Of a stretch of 64,000 bases of DNA, positions 54,687 through 63,853 are shown piece after piece. This DNA is from Planctomycetota bacterium. GTDB taxonomy: Bacteria; Planctomycetota; Phycisphaerae; WQYP01. The first letter of the stretch is position 1, and each line of letters begins with the position of its first letter. Below the pieces are notes generated by a model that was not told where the DNA came from, did not search any database, and worked only from the letters and a program-made list of their open reading frames with translations. The position numbers were made by a program, and so were the translations under genes. The stretch spans positions 60,572 to 124,571 of the forward strand of contig JAJZDN010000003.1 of assembly GCA_021805985.1 (NCBI GenBank), written 5' to 3'.

Positions 54687-56669
54687 ATGGATCGCCAATT
54701 TTACAAAGACAACACCAGTTGCTTTCTCGAGAAGTCGAACGATGCTATTCTCGGAGAGATGGTATCTAAAAATAATTTCCCTCTGGGGGCATCTCAACGT
54801 GATGCGTGGCTTGCTGAATTAGAAATTCTCAAATCCGCCCTTTCGCCAATTCCTCAGCAGGGCCGGGTCTACTTCGAGTATTCCGTGCCGCGTGTAGGAA
54901 AACGCATCGACGTCGTTCTCATCCTCGGGCACGTACTGTTTGTTTTAGAGTTTAAAGTGGGCGAAAAGGAGTTCACCGCCGCCGGCGTTGACCAAGTTTG
55001 GGATTACGCGCTAGACTTAAAGAACTTCCATGAGCCGAGCCACGATTGTGCGATCGCGCCCGTGCTCGTCGCAACGGGCGCAGAATCGCCGGACCTCCCG
55101 ATAGCGACAACCCTGGCAACTGACCGCTTGCTGGCGCCGGTCAAAACCAACGGAAAAATGTTGTCGGAGGTGCTTCGTCGCGTATTAGAATTCCTTGACG
55201 GCGGTGCCATCGACTTAAATGTATGGGAACAAGGCCGATATAGCCCTACGCCCTCTATTGTTGAAGCCGCAGTGGCCCTTTATAGCGGCCATTCGGTGTC
55301 CGAAATATCGCGTAGCGATGCCGCTGCAGTCAACCTGACAACAACATCAGCCTGCATAACGGAAATTATAAGGAACGCGGGCGTAGCCTCTCAGAAGGCG
55401 ATCTGCTTCTTGACAGGTGTCCCCGGCTCCGGCAAGACACTTGTGGGCCTCAATACCGCCGTAAAGCACACGGATAAAGAAAATTCCCTCCACAGCGTCT
55501 TCCTTTCGGGCAACGGCCCGCTTGTGGCGGTGCTACGCGAAGCCCTGGTGAGGGATAAGGTAGATCGCCAGAAGGTACTGGGGTACCGTATGAGAAAGAA
55601 TGAAGCAGCCAGCGAAGTTAAGATGTTCATTCAGAACGTACATAACTTTCGGGACGAGTGCATTACGGATCCTGGCCGGCCGCCCATAGAACACGTCGCA
55701 TTATTCGACGAGGCGCAGAGGGCGTGGAATCTCGAACAAACCGCAAATTTCATGCGCCGCAAGAAGGGCATACGTGATTTTTGCCAATCAGAACCCGAAT
55801 TCCTAATCTCATGTATGGACCGACATCCGGATTGGGCCGTCGTTGTTTGCTTGGTTGGCGGAGGCCAGGAGATCAATACCGGCGAGGCTGGCATAGCGGA
55901 ATGGCTCCACGCCATTCTCCAGAAGTTCCCGCACTGGCAAATTTACGTTTCGTCACGGCTGACGGATAGCGAGTATGCCGCGGGGAATGCATTAGCTCTC
56001 TTGGGGGAACGGAAAAATGTCATTTTCAAGGATGAATTACACCTTGCTGTATCGATGAGGTCGTTCCGCGCAGAAAAGGTCTCGCTGCTTGTGAAGCAAC
56101 TCCTTGACCTCGATGAAGAGTCCGCCGCCGTAACCCTCCGACAGGTTTCCGCCAAATATCCAATCGCCATAACCAGAAACCTGCAAAGGGCCAAGGAGTG
56201 GCTAAAGGAACGAGCCCGCGGTTCCGAACGGTACGGAATCGTCGTGTCCTCCCAGGCGCTTCGCCTCAAACCCCATGCAATCGACGTCCGATCACCAGTT
56301 GACCCGATTCATTGGTTTCTCGATGGAAAGGGGGACGTCCGGTCGTCCTACTATCTTGAGGACGTCGCGTCGGAGTTTCATGTGCAGGGGCTGGAACTGG
56401 ATTGGGCATGTGTAGCATGGGACGCCGATTTTAGGCATACGCGAAATGGATGGGACCAGTGGTCCTTCTGCGGAGACCGCTGGAATCGCATCCGAAAGGC
56501 GGAAAGATGCGTGTACCAAAAGAACGCATACCGGGTCCTCCTCACCCGGGCTCGCCAAGGAATGATTATCGTTGTACCTCCGGGCGATCACAGCGACGCG
56601 ACCCGCTCGCCCGAGTTCTACGATTCCACCTATAGCTATCTGCGGCGTCTTGGCTTTGAAGCAATCTGA
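54687..56669 (+). CDS. DUF2075 P-loop helicase with N-terminal PD-(D/E)XK-like nuclease domain
   Basis: 660 residues. N-terminal domain (about 60-190) has RIDVVLI...[10 protein letters not shown], matching the D and ExK residues of a PD-(D/E)XK nuclease. The rest is a DUF2075 superfamily-1-like helicase: [14 protein letters not shown] (Walker A), [10 protein letters not shown] (Walker B, DEAQ), a middle region with [15 protein letters not shown], and a C-terminal [17 protein letters not shown] typical of the last helicase motif. DUF2075 proteins are often found in defence islands or with restriction systems, but this one stands alone after a mobile-like element. The ribosome binding GAGG is 12 bases from the ATG. 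Confidence 0.85.
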   Translation: MDRQFYKDNTSCFLEKSNDAILGEMVSKNNFPLGASQRDAWLAELEILKSALSPIPQQGRVYFEYSVPRVGKRIDVVLILGHVLFVLEFKVGEKEFTAAGVDQVWDYALDLKNFHEPSHDCAIAPVLVATGAESPDLPIATTLATDRLLAPVKTNGKMLSEVLRRVLEFLDGGAIDLNVWEQGRYSPTPSIVEAAVALYSGHSVSEISRSDAAAVNLTTTSACITEIIRNAGVASQKAICFLTGVPGSGKTLVGLNTAVKHTDKENSLHSVFLSGNGPLVAVLREALVRDKVDRQKVLGYRMRKNEAASEVKMFIQNVHNFRDECITDPGRPPIEHVALFDEAQRAWNLEQTANFMRRKKGIRDFCQSEPEFLISCMDRHPDWAVVVCLVGGGQEINTGEAGIAEWLHAILQKFPHWQIYVSSRLTDSEYAAGNALALLGERKNVIFKDELHLAVSMRSFRAEKVSLLVKQLLDLDEESAAVTLRQVSAKYPIAITRNLQRAKEWLKERARGSERYGIVVSSQALRLKPHAIDVRSPVDPIHWFLDGKGDVRSSYYLEDVASEFHVQGLELDWACVAWDADFRHTRNGWDQWSFCGDRWNRIRKAERCVYQKNAYRVLLTRARQGMIIVVPPGDHSDATRSPEFYDSTYSYLRRLGFEAI

Positions 56670-57479
56670 TGCGCCCATCCGGCGGGTACTCTCTCGCGGA
56701 GTTGGGATGCCGGGATCGCGGGCAAAAGCCCGCTACTTTCGGGCCCGTCGCCAAGGCGAACTGCGCCCTGCAGCGGGAACCGCGGCATTTGCCCATACGA
56801 TTCTCGCCTGATTCACCGATTTTCAGGATTATCAATATTGCCCAGGCTTTACGGAGAGTTACGGGGGAAGTAGTCGCAGTATGTGCAGTACATGCAGTGA
56901 TGATCGGAAGGTGGCAGGTTTACCGGTACGCCAGGCGCCCTTGGCTCAAATAGTGCCCCGTCCGTTGCGGATTGGCGATGCAGGGCCTTTGCAGCCGAGG
57001 CAGGGCCAATGCATCGCCGCACGCGAAATTTGATTATCCGTGTTATTATCGTTGTCTGCTGTGCGCCGCGTGGAAGTGCTTTGACGGGTGATAGGGGTTT
57101 GGACATACTGGCAAAAATCAGGTTTAGAACTCTGATGCTTTTAGCGCTGCCGGGATTACTTGTTCCCCACTTGGGTGCAAGTATATTCAGTTCCCAGATG
57201 TATTTCGCCGATATATCAAGGTTATCTACCACTGCAGGGAGCCGCTGTGGCCCCGCTGCCCGAATCCGGCCGGATTTGTTGGCCCTATCCGGTGGTCCAT
57301 AGTTCCGGCGAATCAGTGCCGAAGAGCTAATAAGGTTCAGGCCGGCGATCCGCAGGATAATTAGCGGACGTTGTTGTTTGCGTCCGGCGGTTATCAGACG
57401 CCGGGCATTATTAAGTTGTGGAGTTTTGCGTTTGTCTTTACAAGAAATAGATCCTTTTCCATGGTTTTTGCACAAAGAC
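56670..57479. other. long intergenic region, content unclear
   Basis: About 810 bases. Overlapping frames exist on both strands (plus 57009-57302; minus 56849-57715), but neither shows a motif or ribosome binding site I can support. A hairpin (GCGGGC...GCCCGC) lies at about 56718-56733. A region of partial palindromes lies near 56960-57020. Confidence 0.4.
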
Positions 57480-58274
57480 GTGCCTTTGCTGATCAACGGC
57501 CAACGCGTCGAAATGAATATTCGTGCCGCAGAATGGACCAAACGGTGGCGACCTTTTCTTTCCAATCTACTGGAACTCCAGCGACTTTGCGGCCGGCGCA
57601 TGCTGGTAGGCGTGGCGGGCACGCCCGGGTCCGGTAAATCGTTTTTTACCGAACAGCTCGCCTGGATGGCGACAAAAAATATTCTGCCGAAAGTGAATCT
57701 TGTCTCCTTGCCCATGGATGGTTTTCATTTTCCCGAATCGGTCCTGGCGGAGCGATTTTTACAATTAGAGGACGGCCGGCAGCTGCGCATGAGCCAATGC
57801 AAGGGATCGCCCGATACATTTGATGTGCCTCTGTTGCGTGAACATCTTCTGCGGTTAAAACAAACACCCCAGAAAATGACCTGGCCCGGCTATGACCGGG
57901 TACGCCATAAAGCGGTGCCGCAGGCGATCAGCATTCATGAATCGGTCAATCTGGCCATGGTGGAGGGGAATTATCTTTTCTTGGACCGCCCGCCCTACGC
58001 GGGCATTTCCGACATTTTTGATCTTCGCATCTATGTGGAAGCTCCGCCGGCATCCGTGGTGACCAATCTCATGAACCGCCACATGGAAGGCGGGAAAACT
58101 GTCGGAATGGCCAAGGATTGGGTCAAACATGTCGATTTGCCAAATGCCCGCCTGGTGGAAATGACCAAAGCCAAAGCTGAGGTGTTTATCCAGCGGGACC
58201 GTGACGGAGCGATTTCTGCCGTGGTGTGGCCCAACAACCCGGGTTCTTCCGAGCCGAATTCCGATGATGTATGA
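57480..58274 (+). CDS. P-loop nucleoside/nucleotide kinase-like protein (uridine/pantothenate kinase fold)
   Basis: 264 residues from the GTG at 57480; the frame opens at 57378. Walker A: VGVAGTPGSGKSFFTE. Downstream: LVSLPMDGFHF, GSPDTFDVPLL, MVEGNYLFLD and a C-terminal AKAEVFIQRDRDG. The order matches uridine kinase / pantothenate kinase / YggC-type proteins, but the substrate cannot be named. Start is uncertain; the family N-terminus (LLINGQRVEM) begins about at 57480. An ATG at 57513 is an alternative. It precedes dapF by 120 bases. Confidence 0.82.
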   Translation: MPLLINGQRVEMNIRAAEWTKRWRPFLSNLLELQRLCGRRMLVGVAGTPGSGKSFFTEQLAWMATKNILPKVNLVSLPMDGFHFPESVLAERFLQLEDGRQLRMSQCKGSPDTFDVPLLREHLLRLKQTPQKMTWPGYDRVRHKAVPQAISIHESVNLAMVEGNYLFLDRPPYAGISDIFDLRIYVEAPPASVVTNLMNRHMEGGKTVGMAKDWVKHVDLPNARLVEMTKAKAEVFIQRDRDGAISAVVWPNNPGSSEPNSDDV

Positions 58275-58394
58275 TACGCCCTTCGCCGAGGCCCAACCGC
58301 GTGACCGGAAATTTCCGGGCAAGGTCGCCGGTGCAGGTGGCGTTCAAGCTGCGAGCGTGGCATCACCTGACGCAATAAATACTGGAGTTACATC

Positions 58395-59300
58395 ATGCGC
58401 TTTACAAAAATGCACGGCATAGGAAATGATTATATATATGTTGATGTGTTTAACCAAACCGTCAGCCATCCCGAAGCCCTGGCGGTAAAAATTGCCGATC
58501 GGCATTTTGGGGTTGGCGGCGATGGGTTAATTCTTATTTCCCCCCCCACCGCCCCGGCGGCGGCGCTGGGTGCAGTTGTGCGTATGCGCATGTTCAATGC
58601 TGACGGCAGTGAGGCCGAAATGTGCGGCAACGGCGTGCGGTGCGTGGCGAAATATGCCTTTGATCACCAGTTGACCAGCGCCAACCCCATGCGGGTTCAA
58701 ACCGGTATCGGCGTGCTGACACTGGATTTATGGATTGAACGCGGCAAAGTTAATCGAGTCACCGTCAACATGGGCAAACCAATTCTCAAGGCCTCAGATA
58801 TTCCAGTAAAACTTGCCAACGTGGAGCAGGTTATCAACCATCCCTGGCGCGATGTATTAAAACTCCACGACCTGGCCACCGGTTCGGATTGGATAAAATC
58901 TGCCGGGCTTGAAGACACGATGACGTGTGTATCCATGGGGAATCCACATGTTGTGCTGTATTGCAAACACCTCGAAAAAGTTCCTCTGGAAATGGTGGGG
59001 CCGTATATTGAAAAGCATCCGATATTTCCGCGTCGGGTCAACGTGCATTTTGTCATGGTGCACCAGGCAGGTGAAATTACCATGCGCACCTGGGAACGCG
59101 GCAGCGGCATTACGATGGCCTGCGGCACCGGTGCGGCGGCAGTTTGTGTGGCGGGCGTGCTGACGGAAAAGACCCATCGCATTGTCCTGACAAATCTCCC
59201 CGGCGGCCAGTTGGCGTTGAAATGGAACCAGGCGGATGATTGCGTTTACATGACCGGCCCCGCCACGGAAGTATTCTCCGGCGAATGGCCGGAAAATTAA
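58395..59300 (+). CDS. dapF: diaminopimelate epimerase
   Basis: Converts L,L- to meso-diaminopimelate for lysine and peptidoglycan. Motifs: KMHGIGNDYIYVDVF, FNADGSEAEMCGNGVRC (first catalytic Cys), and RGSGITMACGTGAAAV (second catalytic Cys). ATG 58395 follows GGAG by 7 bases. 301 residues is typical. Supports DAP-type peptidoglycan, in line with murA and mreBC. aroC follows downstream. Confidence 0.95.
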   Translation: MRFTKMHGIGNDYIYVDVFNQTVSHPEALAVKIADRHFGVGGDGLILISPPTAPAAALGAVVRMRMFNADGSEAEMCGNGVRCVAKYAFDHQLTSANPMRVQTGIGVLTLDLWIERGKVNRVTVNMGKPILKASDIPVKLANVEQVINHPWRDVLKLHDLATGSDWIKSAGLEDTMTCVSMGNPHVVLYCKHLEKVPLEMVGPYIEKHPIFPRRVNVHFVMVHQAGEITMRTWERGSGITMACGTGAAAVCVAGVLTEKTHRIVLTNLPGGQLALKWNQADDCVYMTGPATEVFSGEWPEN

Positions 59301-59434
59301 CCGCACCCGTTCACGGCTATACAGTATAAGCATCCAAAAGCAGCTTTCGCGCGGCCAAGCCGGCAGCATGTGTCTCCAAAAAGGGATCTCTACCGCGAAT
59401 CTGCGGAATACCCAATCCGGCCCGGCGATGAGCC

Positions 59435-59469
59435 AATTAAATCTATTCACACCGTGAATAGATTTAATT
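59435..59469. promoter_or_regulatory. 16-bp-arm perfect palindrome upstream of aroC
   Basis: AATTAAATCTATTCAC (59435-59450), then ACC, then GTGAATAGATTTAATT (59454-59469). Perfect 16-bp arms with a 3-base centre, ending 65 bases before the aroC start. It is AT-rich in a GC-rich neighbourhood. It could be a repressor operator or a strong RNA hairpin. No T-run follows. Confidence 0.65.
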
Positions 59470-59534
59470 CATGGCATGAATACTTCGCATTAACACTGGC
59501 CGCACGGGCGGACAAACGTTACAATTCCTCATCT

Positions 59535-60695
59535 ATGGCAACACTGACTTATCGTACAGCGGGTGAATCACACGGTCCGGCTCTGGTGAGCATTATTGAG
59601 GGCCTGCCCGCCGGATTGGACTTGGATATTGAATTTATCAACGGCGAGTTACGCCGTCGGCAGGGCGGCTATGGCCGGGGCGGCCGGCAACGCATCGAAA
59701 CCGATGTGGTAAATTTCCGCACGGGATTCCGCCGGGGTAAAACCATTGGTTCACCGCTGGTGGTGGAAATACCCAATAAAGACAGCCGACTTGATGATGC
59801 ACCAGCCTTAGTCAAGCCGCGGCCGGGCCATGCGGATTTGGCCGGTGCCACCAAATGGCTGACCACCGATTGCCGAGAAACTCTGGAGCGTGCCAGCGCT
59901 CGCGAAACCGCTAATCGCGTGGCCGTGGGTGCCATCGCTCGGTGCCTCCTGCGGCAATTTGGCATTGAGGTTATTGGGTTTGTCGTGCAGATTGGTTCCG
60001 CTAAAGCTGCCGTGGCCGCAGATGCCTCTCTGGACCAATTGCGGCAGCAAATCACCTCCAGTGAAGTTTACTGCCCGGATGCAACCGCGTCCGCCGCCAT
60101 GATTGAGCAGATCAAAGCCGCGAAAATTCAGGGCGATACACTCGGGGGCATTGTTGAAACCCGCGTGATAGGTTGCCCGATAGGTCTGGGCAGCTGCGCC
60201 CAGTGGGATTGGAAGCTCGACAGCCGAATTGCCGCCGAAGTTATGGGCATACAAGCCATTAAAGGTGTGGAAATCGGTATGGGCTTTAAAACCGCGGAGC
60301 TACCCGGTTCTGAAGTGCATGATCCGATAGAATATGACCCGGCTTTGCGCAATACGCCGAAACTCGGGTTTAACCGCCCCACCAACAACGCCGGCGGTTT
60401 GGAAGGCGGCATGACCAATGGGCAAGCGATAGTGGTTCGGGCGGCGATGAAACCAATTAGTACGCTCTTGAAAAAAGCCATGCCCAGCGTGGATTTGAAT
60501 AATAAACAAGCTGGCAAAGCAGATTATGAACGCAGTGATGTTTGTGCTGTGCCCGCAGCAGCCGTGGTGGTCGAAAATGTTATTGCCTTCGAGATCGCCC
60601 GCTCCATGGTGGAGAAATTCGCCGGGGACTCTATGCGTGAAATGCGTCAGAATTATGACCAGTTTTTGGCCGCCGCACGGCAACTTGGAAGCTAA
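59535..60695 (+). CDS. aroC: chorismate synthase
   Basis: Last step of the shikimate pathway; makes chorismate from EPSP and needs reduced FMN. Motifs: TAGESHGPALVSIIEGLPAG, RRQGGYGRGGRQRIETD, SPLVVEIPNKDS, RPGHADLAGATKW, NNAGGLEGGMTNGQ, DVCAVPAAAVVVENV. ATG 59535 gives 386 residues, typical; the frame opens at 59370 but overlaps a strong palindrome. A tRNA-Gly follows on the other strand. Confidence 0.95.
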   Translation: MATLTYRTAGESHGPALVSIIEGLPAGLDLDIEFINGELRRRQGGYGRGGRQRIETDVVNFRTGFRRGKTIGSPLVVEIPNKDSRLDDAPALVKPRPGHADLAGATKWLTTDCRETLERASARETANRVAVGAIARCLLRQFGIEVIGFVVQIGSAKAAVAADASLDQLRQQITSSEVYCPDATASAAMIEQIKAAKIQGDTLGGIVETRVIGCPIGLGSCAQWDWKLDSRIAAEVMGIQAIKGVEIGMGFKTAELPGSEVHDPIEYDPALRNTPKLGFNRPTNNAGGLEGGMTNGQAIVVRAAMKPISTLLKKAMPSVDLNNKQAGKADYERSDVCAVPAAAVVVENVIAFEIARSMVEKFAGDSMREMRQNYDQFLAAARQLGS

Positions 60696-60699
60696 AAAA

Positions 60700-60771
60700 A
60701 GCGGGCGAAGGGATTTGAACCCTCGACATTCACGTTGGCAACGTGACGCTCTACCACTGAGCTACGCCCGC
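60700..60771 (-). tRNA. tRNA-Gly (anticodon GCC)
   Basis: The minus strand gives GCGGGCG...CGCCCGC acceptor arms, D-loop AGTGGTAGAG, anticodon loop TTGCCAA with GCC, and T loop GGTTCAAATCC. The discriminator base is U. No CCA is encoded. It ends 5 bases after aroC. Confidence 0.95.
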
Positions 60772-61016
60772 ATATCGAGTTACGAATTATAACAAAACCA
60801 GTCCGGCTGTAAATACCTGTCGCAGGCCGCACGTCGCCGGGGGCGGATAAGTCCGGCACCGCGCAAGCTGAAACACAGGTGTCACGGCTTATTAATGCCA
60901 TCCTCAGGACGTGAAATATCCCAGCTCGAATTTTCGCAGGCTTGCCGAAACTTCATTCCCGGCATATATTTTCCGCATTGGTATTTGTTTAGTTTCATAT
61001 ACGGAGGTATCCACCG

Positions 61017-62240
61017 ATGCCACAGCAACTCAACAGTGTACGGAAACTCTCTCGTCGAACCTTTTTGGCCGCCTCAGGCGTCGCCGCAGCCTGGGCCATA
61101 ACCGGCTGTAAGAGCATGTCCGGAACGGATGTCAGCAGCCTGCCTAAAAAAAGCGCCATGTACAAAGCACTTTTCGGCACACTGCCGGATGGTCAGAAGG
61201 TGTATCAGTATACGCTGACCAATTCCAATGGGATGATTGTGCAACTCATCACTTACGGCGCGCGTCTGCAGCGTATTCAAGCGGCCGACCGCAACGGCAC
61301 ACCGGGGGATGTTATCCTCGGTTTTGATAATCTGCCTTCTTATGCCACGCATCACGCCATGGACCCCTACTTTGGCGCCACCATCGGCCGTTATGCCAAT
61401 CGCATCGCCAACGGCAAATTCACACTCAACGGCACGACCTATCACCTGCCGATCAACGATGCGCCATATCCCAACACGCTGCACGGCGGCCCCCATTCCT
61501 GGGATCAGAAAGTCTGGACGGCCACGGAAGTCACCGAACTTGGCGCACCGGGCGTGCGCTTTAATCTTTTCAGCCCGGCGATGGAAAATGGATTTCCTGG
61601 TGATGTGGAAGTCGCGGCGACCTACACGCTCAATGAAAAAAATGAATTGCACGTTCACTTCCGCGCCAATGCCGATGCACCAACAGTTATCAATATGTGC
61701 AATCATGCCTACTTCAATTTGAATAAACCCGGCACCCGCGTTCTGGATCATGTTGTCACCATTAATGCCGATCATTACACGCCGACCAACAACTTGTTGA
61801 TCCCGACCGGCAAGATAGCGCCGGTGGCCGGTACACCCTATGACTTCCGCAAACCCGTGCTGCTATCCACACGGTTAAAACCCGCATACCATGGAACATC
61901 CAACATCGCATTTGATGAAGTCCCCTACGGCTATGATATGAACTGGTGCCTGAACAATCAGGATGAAACCAAGCTCGCGTTCGCCGCTCGAATTCAGGAA
62001 GCCAAAACCGGTCGCGTGCTGGACTGCTACACCACGCAACCCGGAATTCAGGTTTATACCGGAAACTTCCTGAATGGAAAAATCAAAGGCATCGGCGGTC
62101 ATTATCCGTACCATGGAGCGATCACTTTGGAAACCCAGCATTATCCCAATTCGCCCAATCAGCCGAATTTTCCGTCCACGGTTTTAAATCCCGGGGAAGC
62201 ATTCTTCCAGCGGACGGTTTACAAGTTCAGCACCATGTAA
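61017..62240 (+). CDS. exported aldose 1-epimerase (galactose mutarotase), Tat/lipoprotein
   Basis: Interconverts alpha and beta sugar anomers. The N-terminus has a twin-arginine motif (SRRTFLAAS) and a lipobox-like AITGC, so it is probably exported and lipid-anchored. GalM-type motifs: YGARLQRIQAADRNG, GRYANRIANGKF, LHGGPHSWDQKVW, MCNHAYFNLNKPG, DHYTPTNNLLIPTG and GAITLETQHYPNSPNQPNFP with the catalytic Glu. ATG 61017 follows GGAGG by 9 bases. An intrinsic terminator follows. Confidence 0.93.
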   Translation: MPQQLNSVRKLSRRTFLAASGVAAAWAITGCKSMSGTDVSSLPKKSAMYKALFGTLPDGQKVYQYTLTNSNGMIVQLITYGARLQRIQAADRNGTPGDVILGFDNLPSYATHHAMDPYFGATIGRYANRIANGKFTLNGTTYHLPINDAPYPNTLHGGPHSWDQKVWTATEVTELGAPGVRFNLFSPAMENGFPGDVEVAATYTLNEKNELHVHFRANADAPTVINMCNHAYFNLNKPGTRVLDHVVTINADHYTPTNNLLIPTGKIAPVAGTPYDFRKPVLLSTRLKPAYHGTSNIAFDEVPYGYDMNWCLNNQDETKLAFAARIQEAKTGRVLDCYTTQPGIQVYTGNFLNGKIKGIGGHYPYHGAITLETQHYPNSPNQPNFPSTVLNPGEAFFQRTVYKFSTM

Positions 62241-62274
62241 TATAGCGCTGCTGACATATAAACATTTATTCATT

Positions 62275-62308
62275 AAGCCGATCAGGACTCCTGATCGGCT
62301 TTTTTTGC
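62275..62308 (+). terminator. intrinsic terminator after the aldose epimerase
   Basis: AGCCGATCAGG (62276-62286), a three-base loop, CCTGATCGGCT (62290-62300), then TTTTTTT (62301-62307). An 11-bp perfect stem with a T-run: a clear Rho-independent terminator, about 35 bases after the stop codon. Confidence 0.93.
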
Positions 62309-62346
62309 TATCCGAACAGGCCATACCCCGCTACAATCGCCTCTCA

Positions 62347-63522
62347 ATGAAGATTGTCGGATTATTAGTGGAATCCTCGCGCGGATATGGCCGCGGACTG
62401 CTGCGCGGCGTAGCGCGGTATGTGCGAGCGCATCGCGGATGGTCCATTGTGCATCAGGAGCGATCTCTGGCCGATGCACCTCCGCCCTGGTTGCGGGCCG
62501 GGATGTGCGATGGCCTGATCGCCCGGATTGAGCAAGCCTCGGCCATGGAGTTGATCCTGAAACAGGGCATTCCCACCGTTGATTTGCGCGGCCTGCACAC
62601 GGCTGCCGGGATTCCGCGGATCATGGTCAATGATGACAGTGTAGCTAAAATGGCTGCCGATCATCTGCTGGAGCGCGGGTTCCGCCATTTCGCGTTCTGC
62701 GGTTTTGCCGGTGCGGAGTATTCTCTGCGGCGGCAGGGTGCCTTTGCCGGTTACCTGCTGACAATGCACCACATCAGTGGCAGCTATCAACTGCGAACGT
62801 CCCTGCGCCGCAACAATACCAGCAATGTCGAATCTTCAGCGCTCATGCACGAAGCGGATTTAAGCCGCTGGCTAAGCGATCTGCCCCGGCCCTGCGGTAT
62901 TATGGCGTGCAACGACATCTGCGGCCGACAGCTACTCAATGCCTGCCGGGTATGTCAGATACCGGTTCCCGAAGAAATCGCGGTCATTGGCGTCGATGAT
63001 GACGAAGTGCTTTGCGAATTGGCCGATCCACCGCTGACCAGTATCGCGCTGCCCACCGAAAAAATCGGATATGACGCCGCCGCCCTGCTGGCGCGCATGA
63101 TGGCTGGCCAAGCGCCGGATCGCATGGAAACACGCGTAGATCCCATGGGAGTTATTCGCCGGTTATCCACCGATATTGTCGCAACGGATTCACCGGTGGT
63201 TTCCAAGGCCGTTCGGTACATTCGTGATCACGTTTCCGATGGCATTACCGTGGAAAATGTTCTGGACCATCTCGCAGCCCAGGATGTGCGCGTTTCCCGC
63301 AGCACCTTGGAGCGACGCTTCACCGAACTGCTGGGACGCTCACCCAAAGACGAAATTCTCAATGAACGCGTAAACCGCGCCCGCCATCTGCTGCTGGAGA
63401 CCACCTATCCCCTGGGCCAAATCGCCCGACTCGTCGGCCTGCGCCGCACCGAACAGCTCATTTCCCTCTTCAAAGCCCGCACCGGCATGACCCCCGGAGC
63501 CATCCGCCGAACACTGTGCTAA
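62347..63522 (+). CDS. XylR-like AraC-family regulator with periplasmic-binding sensor
   Basis: 391 residues. N-terminal sugar-sensing PBP1/LacI-like domain (about 1-270; LVESSRGYGRGLLRGVARY, GIPTVDLRG, IAVIGVDDDEVLCELADPPLTS). C-terminal AraC HTH (about 285-391; LEEVLDHLA-type, then SRSTLERRFTELLGRSPKDEI and LGQIARLVGLRRTEQLISLF). This matches E. coli XylR in layout. Its target sugar is not known. ATG 62347 is the likely start, though no ribosome binding site is obvious. Confidence 0.92.
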   Translation: MKIVGLLVESSRGYGRGLLRGVARYVRAHRGWSIVHQERSLADAPPPWLRAGMCDGLIARIEQASAMELILKQGIPTVDLRGLHTAAGIPRIMVNDDSVAKMAADHLLERGFRHFAFCGFAGAEYSLRRQGAFAGYLLTMHHISGSYQLRTSLRRNNTSNVESSALMHEADLSRWLSDLPRPCGIMACNDICGRQLLNACRVCQIPVPEEIAVIGVDDDEVLCELADPPLTSIALPTEKIGYDAAALLARMMAGQAPDRMETRVDPMGVIRRLSTDIVATDSPVVSKAVRYIRDHVSDGITVENVLDHLAAQDVRVSRSTLERRFTELLGRSPKDEILNERVNRARHLLLETTYPLGQIARLVGLRRTEQLISLFKARTGMTPGAIRRTLC

Positions 63523-63703
63523 ACATCACAGCAAGATTCCAAGCCAATTCCTCCCATATCCGCACAATCCGCGGTTCTTCCCCGTACCAACTGCCCCGAA
63601 GATCTGCTCTGCCCATTGCCGCACCTGCATCCTCGCGCCAGGTTCCACGCCCCTGAGTTCCAGACCGCTTCACAGTGCAGACCTTTACCCGCCACGGCCG
63701 CCC

Positions 63704-63844
63704 TCATTGAATTTCTATCTTCAAGGACATATCCGTTTCCACAGACTCCAAGCGGCGGTTGTACCGCTTGAGTATATCAGCAAGCGTCGATACAAATTGC
63801 TGCTGCTGCCCAACGGACATTTCGATAGGGACGCGTAATGACAT
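63704..63844 (-). CDS. small 46-residue hypothetical protein after the DNA methyltransferase
   Basis: An open frame starting 9 bases after the methyltransferase stop: MSLRVPIEMSVGQQQQFVST, then a helical charged tail ending LKIEIQ. No convincing ribosome binding site. The close spacing hints at co-expression, but it may not be a gene. A matching entry would be needed to support it. Confidence 0.4.
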   Translation of the reverse strand: MSLRVPIEMSVGQQQQFVSTLADILKRYNRRLESVETDMSLKIEIQ

Positions 63845-63853
63845 CGGTGGAGT

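Noticed and set aside
56849..57715. 288-codon minus-strand frame overlapping the kinase-like gene
   Set aside because: No recognisable motif; half of it is the antisense of the kinase gene, so a gene cannot be supported.
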